The notes under the pieces are model-generated. The model worked only from the letters and a program-made list of their open reading frames with translations. It was not told where the DNA came from and did not search any database. A stretch of DNA of 33,728 bases from Candidatus Magnetominusculus sp. LBB02 (lineage in GTDB: Bacteria; Nitrospirota; Thermodesulfovibrionia; Thermodesulfovibrionales; Magnetobacteriaceae): NCBI GenBank assembly GCA_022321325.1, contig JAKOEO010000026.1:1-33728 (forward strand), read 5' to 3'. This document shows, piece after piece, positions 21,628-30,040 of this stretch. A program made the position numbers and the translations under genes. Position 1 is the first letter of the stretch, and the number at the start of each line of letters is the position of its first letter.

Positions 21628-24192
21628 TTATCTGAACGTTCGTGAAAGCAGCCTCATAATCCGGCGAACCGCATTGTAGACCTTTATTATTATAAATAGA
21701 GCAGATAATAGCAGCAAAACCAGCAATACAAACGATGCAACAGACGACAAAATGTGAATCATCAATTTGGTAAGCGGGTTGTCAAGATTGACACTATTAT
21801 TCAATATACCAGTTATAATGTCATTTATATATTCACGCAATCTTGGAATGAAGTCCCCCTTAATGAGATGCCAAATAGATTTGAATGTTTCAGGGCCAAA
21901 ATATGTTAAGAATATGCCGGTCACAACTCCAATTCCAAAAAAACCAAAATAACGCTTTAAGGCACTTATAAACTCGTCGAATTTCGTTACAAGTTTCCCG
22001 CCTGAAGCGTCACATTTTGGTTGAGCTGTGGCTTGGTAGACTAACCATAGGAAAAAACGTAATGGGATTAACAATGTCTTCACGTTCAGCCTGTCCATTA
22101 TTCTGAAAAAGAGGGAATTTTCATATTTGTTTATGAGTTTCCCGAAAGTCTTCAGAACTCCATTTACCGGCGGAATAATATTTGAGGCCGGCAGCTCATC
22201 AAGCTGCAATTGGGTGTTAGATAGCTTATTAGAATTGTCAAGACGATGTTTGTTTTCATATTTATCTTCATTACTGTTGCAGCCTGATTCGTAAGCTGCC
22301 CAAAAGTTATCGTTGAAACCAATATATTTGTCTCCATCAGTTTTTAATTTGCTCTTTAAGGCCTTTCTGGCATCCAGTTTTCCCCACAGGTAATCGTTCT
22401 TTCTCCAGCCTTTATCAAGAAATGCGGAGAAATGGGCTAATAACGCCCCTGCAAGCCTGCCGTTTTCTTTGTTATCATGATATACTCTCACTATATCAAT
22501 CAATTGCCGCGTCTCTACGTTTGCTGCGGCATGGATGGATTCTCTGACCATCATATAACACTCAAACTTATTGTAAAGAGATCCTTCTTCGCTTTTAGGG
22601 TCATCAAAAGCGGTAAATAATTTCAATAAATTGTCCATTATTTCTATATATATCTTTTTTAGAACTTTCACCAGCCCCAAGAGGTTGTCTGCTGCCTTGT
22701 CATACTCATCCCATGTATTGTCTTTGATGGTTTCGTTGTAGTTGTTGTAATCGTCATCTGCCCAGAATGCTATCTGGCGAAACCGTAATTGCGCATTTTT
22801 TATTTCCTTTACGGTGTCTTTATATTTTGAAAATGGATTTCCATCGGCATAGCGAATTACGTTATATTGGTTGACTATCTGGTCTGTGCTGAAAGGTAGA
22901 TTTAGGGTCTTCAGCTTATTTTTCAATATCAGAGAATCAATCTTCTCGATAAGGTTGAGGGGTTCTATAAGCGTCGTTATCTCTGATTGGGTGTTATCAA
23001 GGTCATCCAACCTCTGTTTGTATTGCGGTTTGTCATGTATATATTTACGAATAGTGGCTGCACACTTAATATATTCTTTGAGAAAGCGATAGAGCCGCGA
23101 CGCTGATACATTTTTTCTTAATGTATCCACGGATGCATGACTTAATTCATTGCTGGAACTTAGAAATGACCATATATCCGGCACAACGCTATTTATCTGC
23201 ATGACCTGATTGTTAATCTGTTGTATACGTCTGAGGTCATAGTAAATAGTTTCAGCCATTTTTATTGATAAGAACGCCCCTACTGTCTCAGCAGGGTCTA
23301 TCTCGTCCTTGTCCCATTTCTTCTCTTCCTTTTTTTGATCCTGCAGGTCCTCATCCGGTTCTGGATCAATAAATATAAACAACCAATCCCCTAAGACGGG
23401 GCTTTCCTCAATCTCATCAATTGCATATCCCAAGGGTTTGTTTGCAAGTACGCCGCCGTCGCAATACCAGAAACTATGGGAATTATTTGTTATAGAGTCA
23501 ATCGTCTCTTTTGGAAAACTGGGACTTTGCGTCTTTTGAGGCGGAAACGCTGCCGGAAAGGATGACGTGACCCTTGATGCCCTGGTTATATCTTCACAGT
23601 CTTCTCCACCTTCGACAGCATCGGATATATTATCTGAATTAAACGTGAATATCTCTGTATAGCGCGTGGTTGGGATAGTCTTTTTTGCATAACTATCAAC
23701 TTTTACAAAATCATCTTCCACAGGTAGGGCATCAAACAACCCCTGCATGTTCGTGCCGGTTATCTTTAGTGTTATATCTTTTTCTCTTTTACAATCTTTT
23801 GAACCAATTTTCAGATACTCCCTGATTTTATCTTCAAGTATGTCATTATTCAGAAGTGAACGTATATTGTCGCCGGGTTTATACTGAAGCGTTGAGAAAT
23901 CGGCAACGTCAAGCCACATGTCTCTTATCTTTTTGATATGCTCTGTAGGGTCGTCTGAATTTATATACGCCGCCGCAAGCATCACACCGGCCAGTCCTCC
24001 CGCCGATGACCCCGCTATCACCTTTAAGTTTATATCAGGGATACCGAACTCGTTTTTTCTTTCGCGGCAAAATTGCAAAAACCGCAATAACTCATCCGCA
24101 ACCCCAGCCTCGTACACCGCAAGCGACACCCCTCCATAAAACGTCAGCGCAAGATTTATGTCTTTTGGATTTGTGTCTTTCTCAACCGGCAT
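21628..24192 (-). CDS. Large patatin-like phospholipase with C-terminal membrane segments
   Basis: 854 residues from ATG 24192, nine bases after GGGGAGG; a GTG at 24210 inside that site is less likely. The N-terminal patatin domain (about 10-270) has the oxyanion loop YGGVSLAVYEAG (19-30), the nucleophile elbow GSSAGG with Ser63, and the catalytic Asp245 in CDGG, so the Ser-Asp dyad is complete. The middle (about 290-740) is a long, charged, helix-rich region as in patatin-related proteins with DUF3376-like tails. Near the C-terminus two hydrophobic segments (about 747-765 and 812-840) would anchor it in a membrane, an unusual end for this family. It likely hydrolyses phospholipid acyl esters. 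It is transcribed in the same direction as tgt, 85 bases downstream of it. Confidence 0.88.
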   Translation of the reverse strand: MPVEKDTNPKDINLALTFYGGVSLAVYEAGVADELLRFLQFCRERKNEFGIPDINLKVIAGSSAGGLAGVMLAAAYINSDDPTEHIKKIRDMWLDVADFSTLQYKPGDNIRSLLNNDILEDKIREYLKIGSKDCKREKDITLKITGTNMQGLFDALPVEDDFVKVDSYAKKTIPTTRYTEIFTFNSDNISDAVEGGEDCEDITRASRVTSSFPAAFPPQKTQSPSFPKETIDSITNNSHSFWYCDGGVLANKPLGYAIDEIEESPVLGDWLFIFIDPEPDEDLQDQKKEEKKWDKDEIDPAETVGAFLSIKMAETIYYDLRRIQQINNQVMQINSVVPDIWSFLSSSNELSHASVDTLRKNVSASRLYRFLKEYIKCAATIRKYIHDKPQYKQRLDDLDNTQSEITTLIEPLNLIEKIDSLILKNKLKTLNLPFSTDQIVNQYNVIRYADGNPFSKYKDTVKEIKNAQLRFRQIAFWADDDYNNYNETIKDNTWDEYDKAADNLLGLVKVLKKIYIEIMDNLLKLFTAFDDPKSEEGSLYNKFECYMMVRESIHAAANVETRQLIDIVRVYHDNKENGRLAGALLAHFSAFLDKGWRKNDYLWGKLDARKALKSKLKTDGDKYIGFNDNFWAAYESGCNSNEDKYENKHRLDNSNKLSNTQLQLDELPASNIIPPVNGVLKTFGKLINKYENSLFFRIMDRLNVKTLLIPLRFFLWLVYQATAQPKCDASGGKLVTKFDEFISALKRYFGFFGIGVVTGIFLTYFGPETFKSIWHLIKGDFIPRLREYINDIITGILNNSVNLDNPLTKLMIHILSSVASFVLLVLLLLSALFIIIKVYNAVRRIMRLLSRTFR

Positions 24193-24276
24193 AAACTTAA
24201 TCCTCCCCACAGATTATTTCTTATGGGGCCTATCTTAGTATATATTGTTTGTATTTGTAAATAGTTGATATAATAT

Positions 24277-25401
<1,125 letters not shown>

Positions 25402-25405
<4 letters not shown>

Positions 25406-26376
25406 ACTCCTGCAAGGAGGCGCGCCTCCTTGACCTCATCTGAAAGGATGTCATACATGTCTATGTATTTTGGCGATATGTGGGTGATGGTCACATCTCT
25501 AACGTTTGCGCTCTGCGCAATTTTGCCTGTGTGCGTAGTGCATAGGTGGTTTCTCCTTTGGGCGCGCTCTATGTCCTGTGCTAAGAAAAATGCCTCGATG
25601 TAGAGGGTGTCGGCATTCATGGCCAGGGCGACCGCTTTTTGGATATTTTCCTCAGTAGGGGAGATGTCTGTTATATAGGTAATTTTCTGACCTTTGGTTA
25701 TCATGGTGAGCGAGCGCAGCTCATCGAGTTGGTATATTTTGTTAGCAATTGTGAATTGCGCCTCTTTTATGGCTGAACGAACTGCCTTTTTCAGTTCGTT
25801 TAGCCAGGGGCCGGGGCTTAGGCCTCGCTCAAGCAGCATGGCCTTGTTTATGTTTATCTGCGTCTCTTCGTACAGGCTGAAACCGAGAACTTCTATCCCG
25901 TGGTCAAAGACCTCCGCCTCGACGGTCAGCCCGGATTTAACCATGATTATTTTGTTGAATGGAGTTGCCGGGGCGTCTATTTTACTGAATCCTTCAGTGG
26001 CGTAAAAGCCGGCCCTTAGAATGTTATCCCTGCGTATCTCGCTGACCTCTATTCTGAGCGGGTATTCTTTTATAAGATTCCATGTGTAACCCATGAGCTT
26101 ATGCCCAACGGCCTCGATAATCCCCTTTGGGCCATAGATGTGAAGCGGGGCGGCCCTGTTTAACAAACATCGCAGGATGTTGTCAAAGCCTATGAAATGG
26201 TCAACATGCATGTGCGTTATGAAAATGTCCGATAATTTCTGAATCTCCCGCATGGATAGACTGCGTATATCTCCGCAGTCAAACATGGCGGAGTCCTTGT
26301 CCCTCCTGAATCTTACATAAAGAACAGGGTCCTGAAAAGGATTATTTACTAATTTACTAAAAAAAGTTGATTTCAT
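25402..26376 (-). CDS. Ribonuclease Z-like metallo-beta-lactamase-fold hydrolase
   Basis: 324 residues. The metal site THMHVDHFIGF (His55, His57, Asp59, His60) and FDCGDIRSL before it are typical of the RNase Z/ElaC branch. Later VFDHGIEVLGFSL supplies the conserved Asp-His, ITYITDISPTEEN another metal Asp, and TTHTGKIAQSANVRDVTITHI the last His ligands. The family cleaves 3' trailers of tRNA precursors, but RNase Z-like paralogues with other substrates are common. The adjacency to tgt makes a tRNA-related role reasonable. The C-terminus runs into a 20-bp palindrome. A galT-like gene diverges upstream, with 97 bases between. Confidence 0.85.
25413..25432. repeat. 20-bp perfect palindrome inside the end of the hydrolase gene
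   Basis: CAAGGAGGCGCGCCTCCTTG is its own reverse complement. In the minus-strand hydrolase frame it encodes KEARLL, three codons before the stop, so the palindromic unit supplies the protein's C-terminus. Confidence 0.7.
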
Positions 26377-26473
26377 AGTTTAAAAGTCTTAACGCTATAT
26401 GATACAATGTCCCAGTATTGTTATGATACAATAAATGGCATGTGAATTGACAAAATAATGTTTAGGAGGACCA

Positions 26474-27469
26474 ATGTCTGAGCTAAGGAAAGACCCCATA
26501 ATCGGCAGGTGGGTTATAATCTCAACAGAAAGAGGGAAGAGGCCGTCAGATTTCATCTCCCCGTCGCACAGAAGAAAAAAAACTGTGGGCTTTTGTCCAT
26601 TTTGTAAAGGACATGAGTTCACAACCCCACACGAGATCATGGCCTTCAGAGGGCCTGACAAGATGGGGGCCTCGGACTGGACACTCAGGGTAGTGCCAAA
26701 TAAGTTCCCCGCCCTTCATATCGAAGGCGACCTTGACAGGTCTGGCGACGGTATTTTTGGCAGAATGAACGGCGTCGGAGCGCACGAGGTAATTATTGAA
26801 ACGCCACACCATGATTTGTCACTGGCTACGATGACCACCAAGTCTGCCGCCGATGTCCTCTGGGCGTTTTACTCAAGAATGACTGACTTGCGTAAGGACA
26901 AGCGGTTTAAATACGTGCTGATTTTCAAAAACGAGGGAGAGGATGCGGGCGCAACCCTTGAGCATACCCACAGCCAGCTCATAGCCCTGCCCATCGTCCC
27001 TAAAAGGGTTCAGGAAGAGCTGGACTCGGCCAAGAAATATCATAGCTTTATGGAAAAATGCATCTACTGCGATCTCATTGACCAGGAGATTAGCACAAAT
27101 AAGAGGGTAGTCTATCAAAACGCATCCTACATAGCCGTCTCCGCGTACGCACCGCGTGTGCCGTTTGAGACATGGATACTTCCCCGCCGCCATGAGTCGT
27201 CCTTTATGCCAGATAACAACGATTTTACATATCTCGCCGAGGCCCTTCAGTCCGTGCTGAGAATGCTCGACAATATTCTGGATGAGCCGCCATATAGCTT
27301 TGTAATCCATTCGGCCCCGTTTACAGAAGAGGACAACAGCTACTACCACTGGCATATAGAAATCATCCCAAAGCTGACCAGAACGGCAGGTTTTGAATGG
27401 GGCTCCGGCTTCTACATCAACCCAACTTCCCCGGAAGACGCCACAAAGTATTTGAAGGAAGGGGTATAG
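26474..27469 (+). CDS. Galactose-1-phosphate uridylyltransferase-like protein
   Basis: 331 residues of the HIT superfamily, GalT branch, with two HIT-like halves. Conserved: start ELRKDPIIGRWVIISTERGKRP, zinc pair Cys41/Cys44 (CPFC), VVPNKFPAL, and the catalytic block GATLEHTHSQLIALP with His164-x-His166-x-Gln168 (the covalent nucleotidyl His is His166 by analogy). The second half has a CIYC pair and YYHWHIEIIPK, and the end GSGFYINPTSPEDA is a family signature. True GalT has HPHxQ; HTHxQ is found in a subgroup that may use other sugar-1-phosphates (for example ADP-glucose phosphorylase-like enzymes), so the galT symbol is withheld. GGAGG precedes the ATG. A CheY-like regulator follows after 54 bases. 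Confidence 0.88.
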   Translation: MSELRKDPIIGRWVIISTERGKRPSDFISPSHRRKKTVGFCPFCKGHEFTTPHEIMAFRGPDKMGASDWTLRVVPNKFPALHIEGDLDRSGDGIFGRMNGVGAHEVIIETPHHDLSLATMTTKSAADVLWAFYSRMTDLRKDKRFKYVLIFKNEGEDAGATLEHTHSQLIALPIVPKRVQEELDSAKKYHSFMEKCIYCDLIDQEISTNKRVVYQNASYIAVSAYAPRVPFETWILPRRHESSFMPDNNDFTYLAEALQSVLRMLDNILDEPPYSFVIHSAPFTEEDNSYYHWHIEIIPKLTRTAGFEWGSGFYINPTSPEDATKYLKEGV

Positions 27470-27523
27470 GCAGACGCACACGTAAAAGTTTATGCAGATA
27501 CATAATTTATAAGGAGGAATCAA

Positions 27524-27877
27524 ATGAAGGTTTTAATAGTAGATGATGACCCACATCTTAGGAAGCTCTACAAAGAAGAGCTTGAAGAGGAGAACTACGA
27601 GGTTCACATTGCAAGTTCCGGCAAAGAGGCCCTTGAGATATTTGAAAAGGTGCTGCCGGACATCGTTACGCTTGATATTCTCATGCCCGGCATGGACGGC
27701 ATCGAAGTGCTTCGCAGAATGAAAGAGCAAAAGCCGAATCTGCCGGTGATAATGTCCACTGCGTATGATTACAGGGATGATTTTTCAGTATGGGCATCTG
27801 ACGCCTACGTAGTGAAATCTGCCGATATGACGGAGCTGAAAAATACGATAAAAAACCTGCTTAGTAAAAAAAGTTAA
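27524..27877 (+). CDS. Single-domain response regulator
   Basis: 117 residues, receiver domain only: VLIVDDDP acidic cluster, phospho-Asp51 in VTLDILMPGMDG, Thr/Ser in IMSTAYD, and the conserved Lys in VVKSAD. No output domain and no adjacent kinase, so it acts by protein contact or as a phosphorelay shuttle. AAGGAGG lies six bases before ATG. It is located between a galT-like gene and rlmD, and is probably an independent unit. Confidence 0.93.
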   Translation: MKVLIVDDDPHLRKLYKEELEEENYEVHIASSGKEALEIFEKVLPDIVTLDILMPGMDGIEVLRRMKEQKPNLPVIMSTAYDYRDDFSVWASDAYVVKSADMTELKNTIKNLLSKKS

Positions 27878-27892
27878 TCTTCTAAGTTCATA

Positions 27893-29149
27893 GTGAAGAC
27901 TTTGGAGTTGGACTGCCTTGCCCCCATTTATGGGGGCATGTGTCTTTCGCGGCTTGACGGGGTTATCTTTATCAAGGGTGCAGTGCCAGGCGAAAAGGTA
28001 CTGGCAGAGCTAAAGGAGACCAGAAGGGATTATTCCATTGCCGAGGCCGTGGAGATTCTCTCAGCATCTGCAGACAGGGTTAACCCGCGATGCCGCTTCT
28101 ATGGCATATGCGGTGGCTGCCACTACCAGCACATCTCATATGACAGGCAGCTTTCAATCAAAGAGGAGATACTCACCGACTGTCTCAGGCGGATTGCTAA
28201 AATAGATGTCCCGCTTGATGCGACGGTATTTGGAGCGCAGTTCAATTACAGGCGTAAGGTTCAGTTTAAACTCACCTCCCTTGCCGCCGTCTCAGAGATT
28301 GGCTTTTACAAAGAGAATACCAGAGATGTTGTCGCGGTTGATGAGTGTGCGCTTTTACATGGTACGTTAAACAGGTTTCTTGCGAAACTAAGCGGGGCGC
28401 GGTTTCTCTCCGGCGTCAGAGAGGTGCATATGCTTACGGGGACGAACGGTATTGCGGGGACGAACACTGTGGCGTTGCTCAAAGGGCCTGAGGTTGACGA
28501 GGCTAAACTTGACTTCATGCTTGATATAGGATTTGATGGGGCGGTGGGGTCGGTTGCACAGGACATATGTACGGTCGGGCAGCCGTATTGCCTCTTGTCA
28601 TTAGGGGATAACGCGGACGATACGATAGAATATGCCGTGTCGCCTCAGGGATTTTTCCAATCAAATTGGGAGCTGAATCAGGTATTGGTTGACAAGGTGA
28701 AGGAGTTGCTGGGTGATGTCAGCGGCAAGCGGGTGATTGATGTTTATGGCGGTGCTGGGAATTTTTCGCTTGGCTTGGCTAAGACGGCTAAAGAGATAAC
28801 TATCGTGGAAGACAATCCATTCTCGGCGGCTGACGGCGTGCGTAACATCGAGCACAATGGTCTGACAAATGTATCATATATTACGAAACCCTTTGAGAAG
28901 ATTAAGGAAAACAAGACGTATGATATTGTGATTGTTGACCCTCCAAGGATAGGGCTGACAAAGGCGGCGGCAGAGAAACTGCTCACTCTGAAGGCAGAGA
29001 CGATTGCCTACATCTCATGCAACCCATCAACATTTGCCCGCGACGCGGCAAAACTTCAGGGTAAATACAAGCTGTCCAGCGTGAGGCTGATAGACATGTT
29101 TCCAAACACCTACCACTGCGAAGTCCTGGGGATTTTTCATAGCACGTAG
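27893..29149 (+). CDS. 23S rRNA (uracil-C5)-methyltransferase, RlmD/TrmA family
   Basis: 418 residues from GTG 27893, 15 bases after the regulator ends. N-terminal TRAM-type region (1-60); [4Fe-4S]-site cysteines in CRFYGICGGCHYQH (Cys67, Cys73, Cys76) with a fourth in VDECALLH; SAM-binding VIDVYGGAGNFSLGLAK; DPPRIGL; and catalytic Cys in YISCNPSTFARD. This is the m5U methyltransferase family that modifies U1939 (RlmD), U747 (RlmC) or tRNA U54 (TrmA). The iron-sulfur motif and length favour an rRNA enzyme, but the exact target cannot be read from sequence, so no symbol is given. Confidence 0.93.
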   Translation: MKTLELDCLAPIYGGMCLSRLDGVIFIKGAVPGEKVLAELKETRRDYSIAEAVEILSASADRVNPRCRFYGICGGCHYQHISYDRQLSIKEEILTDCLRRIAKIDVPLDATVFGAQFNYRRKVQFKLTSLAAVSEIGFYKENTRDVVAVDECALLHGTLNRFLAKLSGARFLSGVREVHMLTGTNGIAGTNTVALLKGPEVDEAKLDFMLDIGFDGAVGSVAQDICTVGQPYCLLSLGDNADDTIEYAVSPQGFFQSNWELNQVLVDKVKELLGDVSGKRVIDVYGGAGNFSLGLAKTAKEITIVEDNPFSAADGVRNIEHNGLTNVSYITKPFEKIKENKTYDIVIVDPPRIGLTKAAAEKLLTLKAETIAYISCNPSTFARDAAKLQGKYKLSSVRLIDMFPNTYHCEVLGIFHST

Positions 29150-29178
29150 TGTTTCAGTCTGATTCTTAATACAATCCT

Positions 29179-29208
29179 TTGATTTCACTGCTTTTATTTT
29201 GCTACAAT
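29179..29208 (+). promoter_or_regulatory. Putative hicBA promoter
   Basis: TTGATT (29179-29184) and TACAAT (29203-29208), spacing 18, identical hexamers and spacing to the promoter at 8307-8336. The predicted start near 29215 gives a leader of about 50 bases to GGAAGGAGG and ATG 29268. HicB proteins commonly autorepress here, but no operator palindrome was identified. Confidence 0.5.
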
Positions 29209-29267
29209 AAATCAGCCGCTGCGATGATAATGCCGGTACAGGTAATGTGGAAGGAGGTTAATCTAAA

Positions 29268-29474
29268 ATGTTAAGAAATTTAATTTTAGAGTATTGGATG
29301 GACGAGGGTTGGTACGTGGGCAGATTAAGGGAAGTCCCAGGGGTCTTTAGTCAGGGTGAGACGCTTGGGCAGTTGGAGGATAACATCAGAGAGGCCTATA
29401 AACTTATGAAAGAAGAGGATGCCAGTATCTATCATACTGGCACCATCACTAAGGAAATAGCAGTTGAGGTATGA
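29268..29474 (+). CDS. hicB: HicB-family antitoxin
   Basis: 68 residues with the HicB fold: LILEYWMDEGWYVGRLREVP, GVFSQGETLGQLEDNIREAY, LMKEEDASIYHTGTITKEIAVEV. The E/D-x-G-W/Y-V-G-R-L-x-E-x-P-G-V pattern and the E-N-I-R-E-A helix define the family, which binds and blocks the HicA mRNA interferase. No C-terminal DNA-binding extension is present, so this is the short form. The antitoxin gene precedes the toxin, with the hicB stop overlapping the hicA ATG (ATGA at 29471-29474). hicB itself is intact while hicA is split by two insertions, so it may now be an orphan antitoxin. Confidence 0.88.
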   Translation: MLRNLILEYWMDEGWYVGRLREVPGVFSQGETLGQLEDNIREAYKLMKEEDASIYHTGTITKEIAVEV

Positions 29475-29522
29475 AAAGACGAGATGTCATACGTGAGTTA
29501 GTGGGGGTTGGATGCTATCTAA

Positions 29523-29703
29523 TACCAATTTGCAATCATACAAGTAGATTTTCACTCACCGACAAAACCCTGTCGCCCCCGCCTGTCGTCATTCCGGCTT
29601 GTCCGGAATCTTCTTTGGCCTGACGATGTGCAGAGACAGATTCCGGACGAGCCGGAATGACGGACTATGGAAATCTCTTTACCTCTATGATTGCAACTTG
29701 GTA
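29523..29703. mobile_element. MITE-like element 1 with nested inverted repeats, in hicA
   Basis: 181 bases with 18-bp terminal inverted repeats TACCAATTTGCAATCATA and TATGATTGCAACTTGGTA (one mismatch), flanked by direct repeat TAA (29520-29522 and 29704-29706), a likely 3-bp target duplication. Inside is a second inverted repeat of 24 bases (29588-29611 and 29638-29661, one mismatch) beginning GTCATTCCGGCT, which would fold into a long stem. No coding frame; it must be moved by a transposase elsewhere. Confidence 0.8.
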
Positions 29704-29735
29704 TAAGCCGTCGTGGCAGCAATCATGATATATAT

Positions 29736-29845
29736 AAGACCTCTGCACAAGTTACGAATTTTCTAAATTAAGAAATTTGGGTTATTGATTTCAAAAGATA
29801 TTTTTAATTAGAAAACTATGAAAATATAGGTTGTGCAGAGGTCTT
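29736..29845. mobile_element. MITE-like element 2, in hicA
   Basis: 110 bases, AT-rich inside, with perfect 15-bp terminal inverted repeats AAGACCTCTGCACAA and TTGTGCAGAGGTCTT, flanked by TATAT on both sides (29731-29735 and 29846-29850), consistent with a 5-bp target duplication. It has different ends and a different duplication length from element 1, so it belongs to a separate transposon family. No coding capacity. Confidence 0.82.
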
Positions 29846-29975
29846 TATATGTCAATCCGAAAAATGGGAAAAAAGCGCAGCTCCCCAGACATGCCGAGAT
29901 TAAAGAGAGCCTATGTGTCTTGATTAGGAAACAGCTCGGCCTGAAATAATTCAAGATGTTCCCCTCTGTTTGGTT

Positions 29976-30013
29976 AAAAAAATAGGTGGCGCTGCGCAAA
30001 CCCCGCCGCCTAT
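29976..30013 (-). terminator. Rho-independent terminator of the GAF-GGDEF-EAL gene
   Basis: On the minus strand ATAGGCGGCG and CGCCACCTAT form a 10-bp stem (one G-U pair) with a 12-base loop, followed by a run of seven T. It begins about 28 bases after the stop codon of the minus-strand gene at 30041. It also lies just beyond the hicA remnant on the other strand. Confidence 0.85.
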
Positions 30014-30040
30014 GATAGAATACACGGTGTTACATATCTG

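Larger units (their letters stand above)
29471..29949 (+). pseudogene. hicA: HicA toxin gene interrupted by two miniature elements
   Basis: Three separate exon-like pieces encode HicA. 29471-29522 gives MKRRDVIRELVGVGCYL; 29707-29735 (with the TAA copy before it) gives SRRGSNHDIY; 29851-29949 gives VNPKNGKKAQLPRHAEIK then ESLCVLIRKQLGLK and TAA. Removing element 1 (29523-29703) with one TAA copy and element 2 (29736-29845) with one TATAT copy leaves 180 bases: 59 codons plus stop, in one frame. The result is a normal-length HicA with the catalytic His (GSNHDIY). As it stands, translation from 29471 runs into element 1 and stops at TGA near 29622 after about 50 residues, so the toxin is inactive. 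The reconstruction is exact, so both insertions are probably recent. Confidence 0.88.

Noticed and set aside
29471-29624. TGA in the interrupted hicA frame as a selenocysteine codon, given selC in the window
   Set aside because: The TGA lies inside element 1, not in HicA sequence, and excision of the two elements explains the whole locus without recoding.
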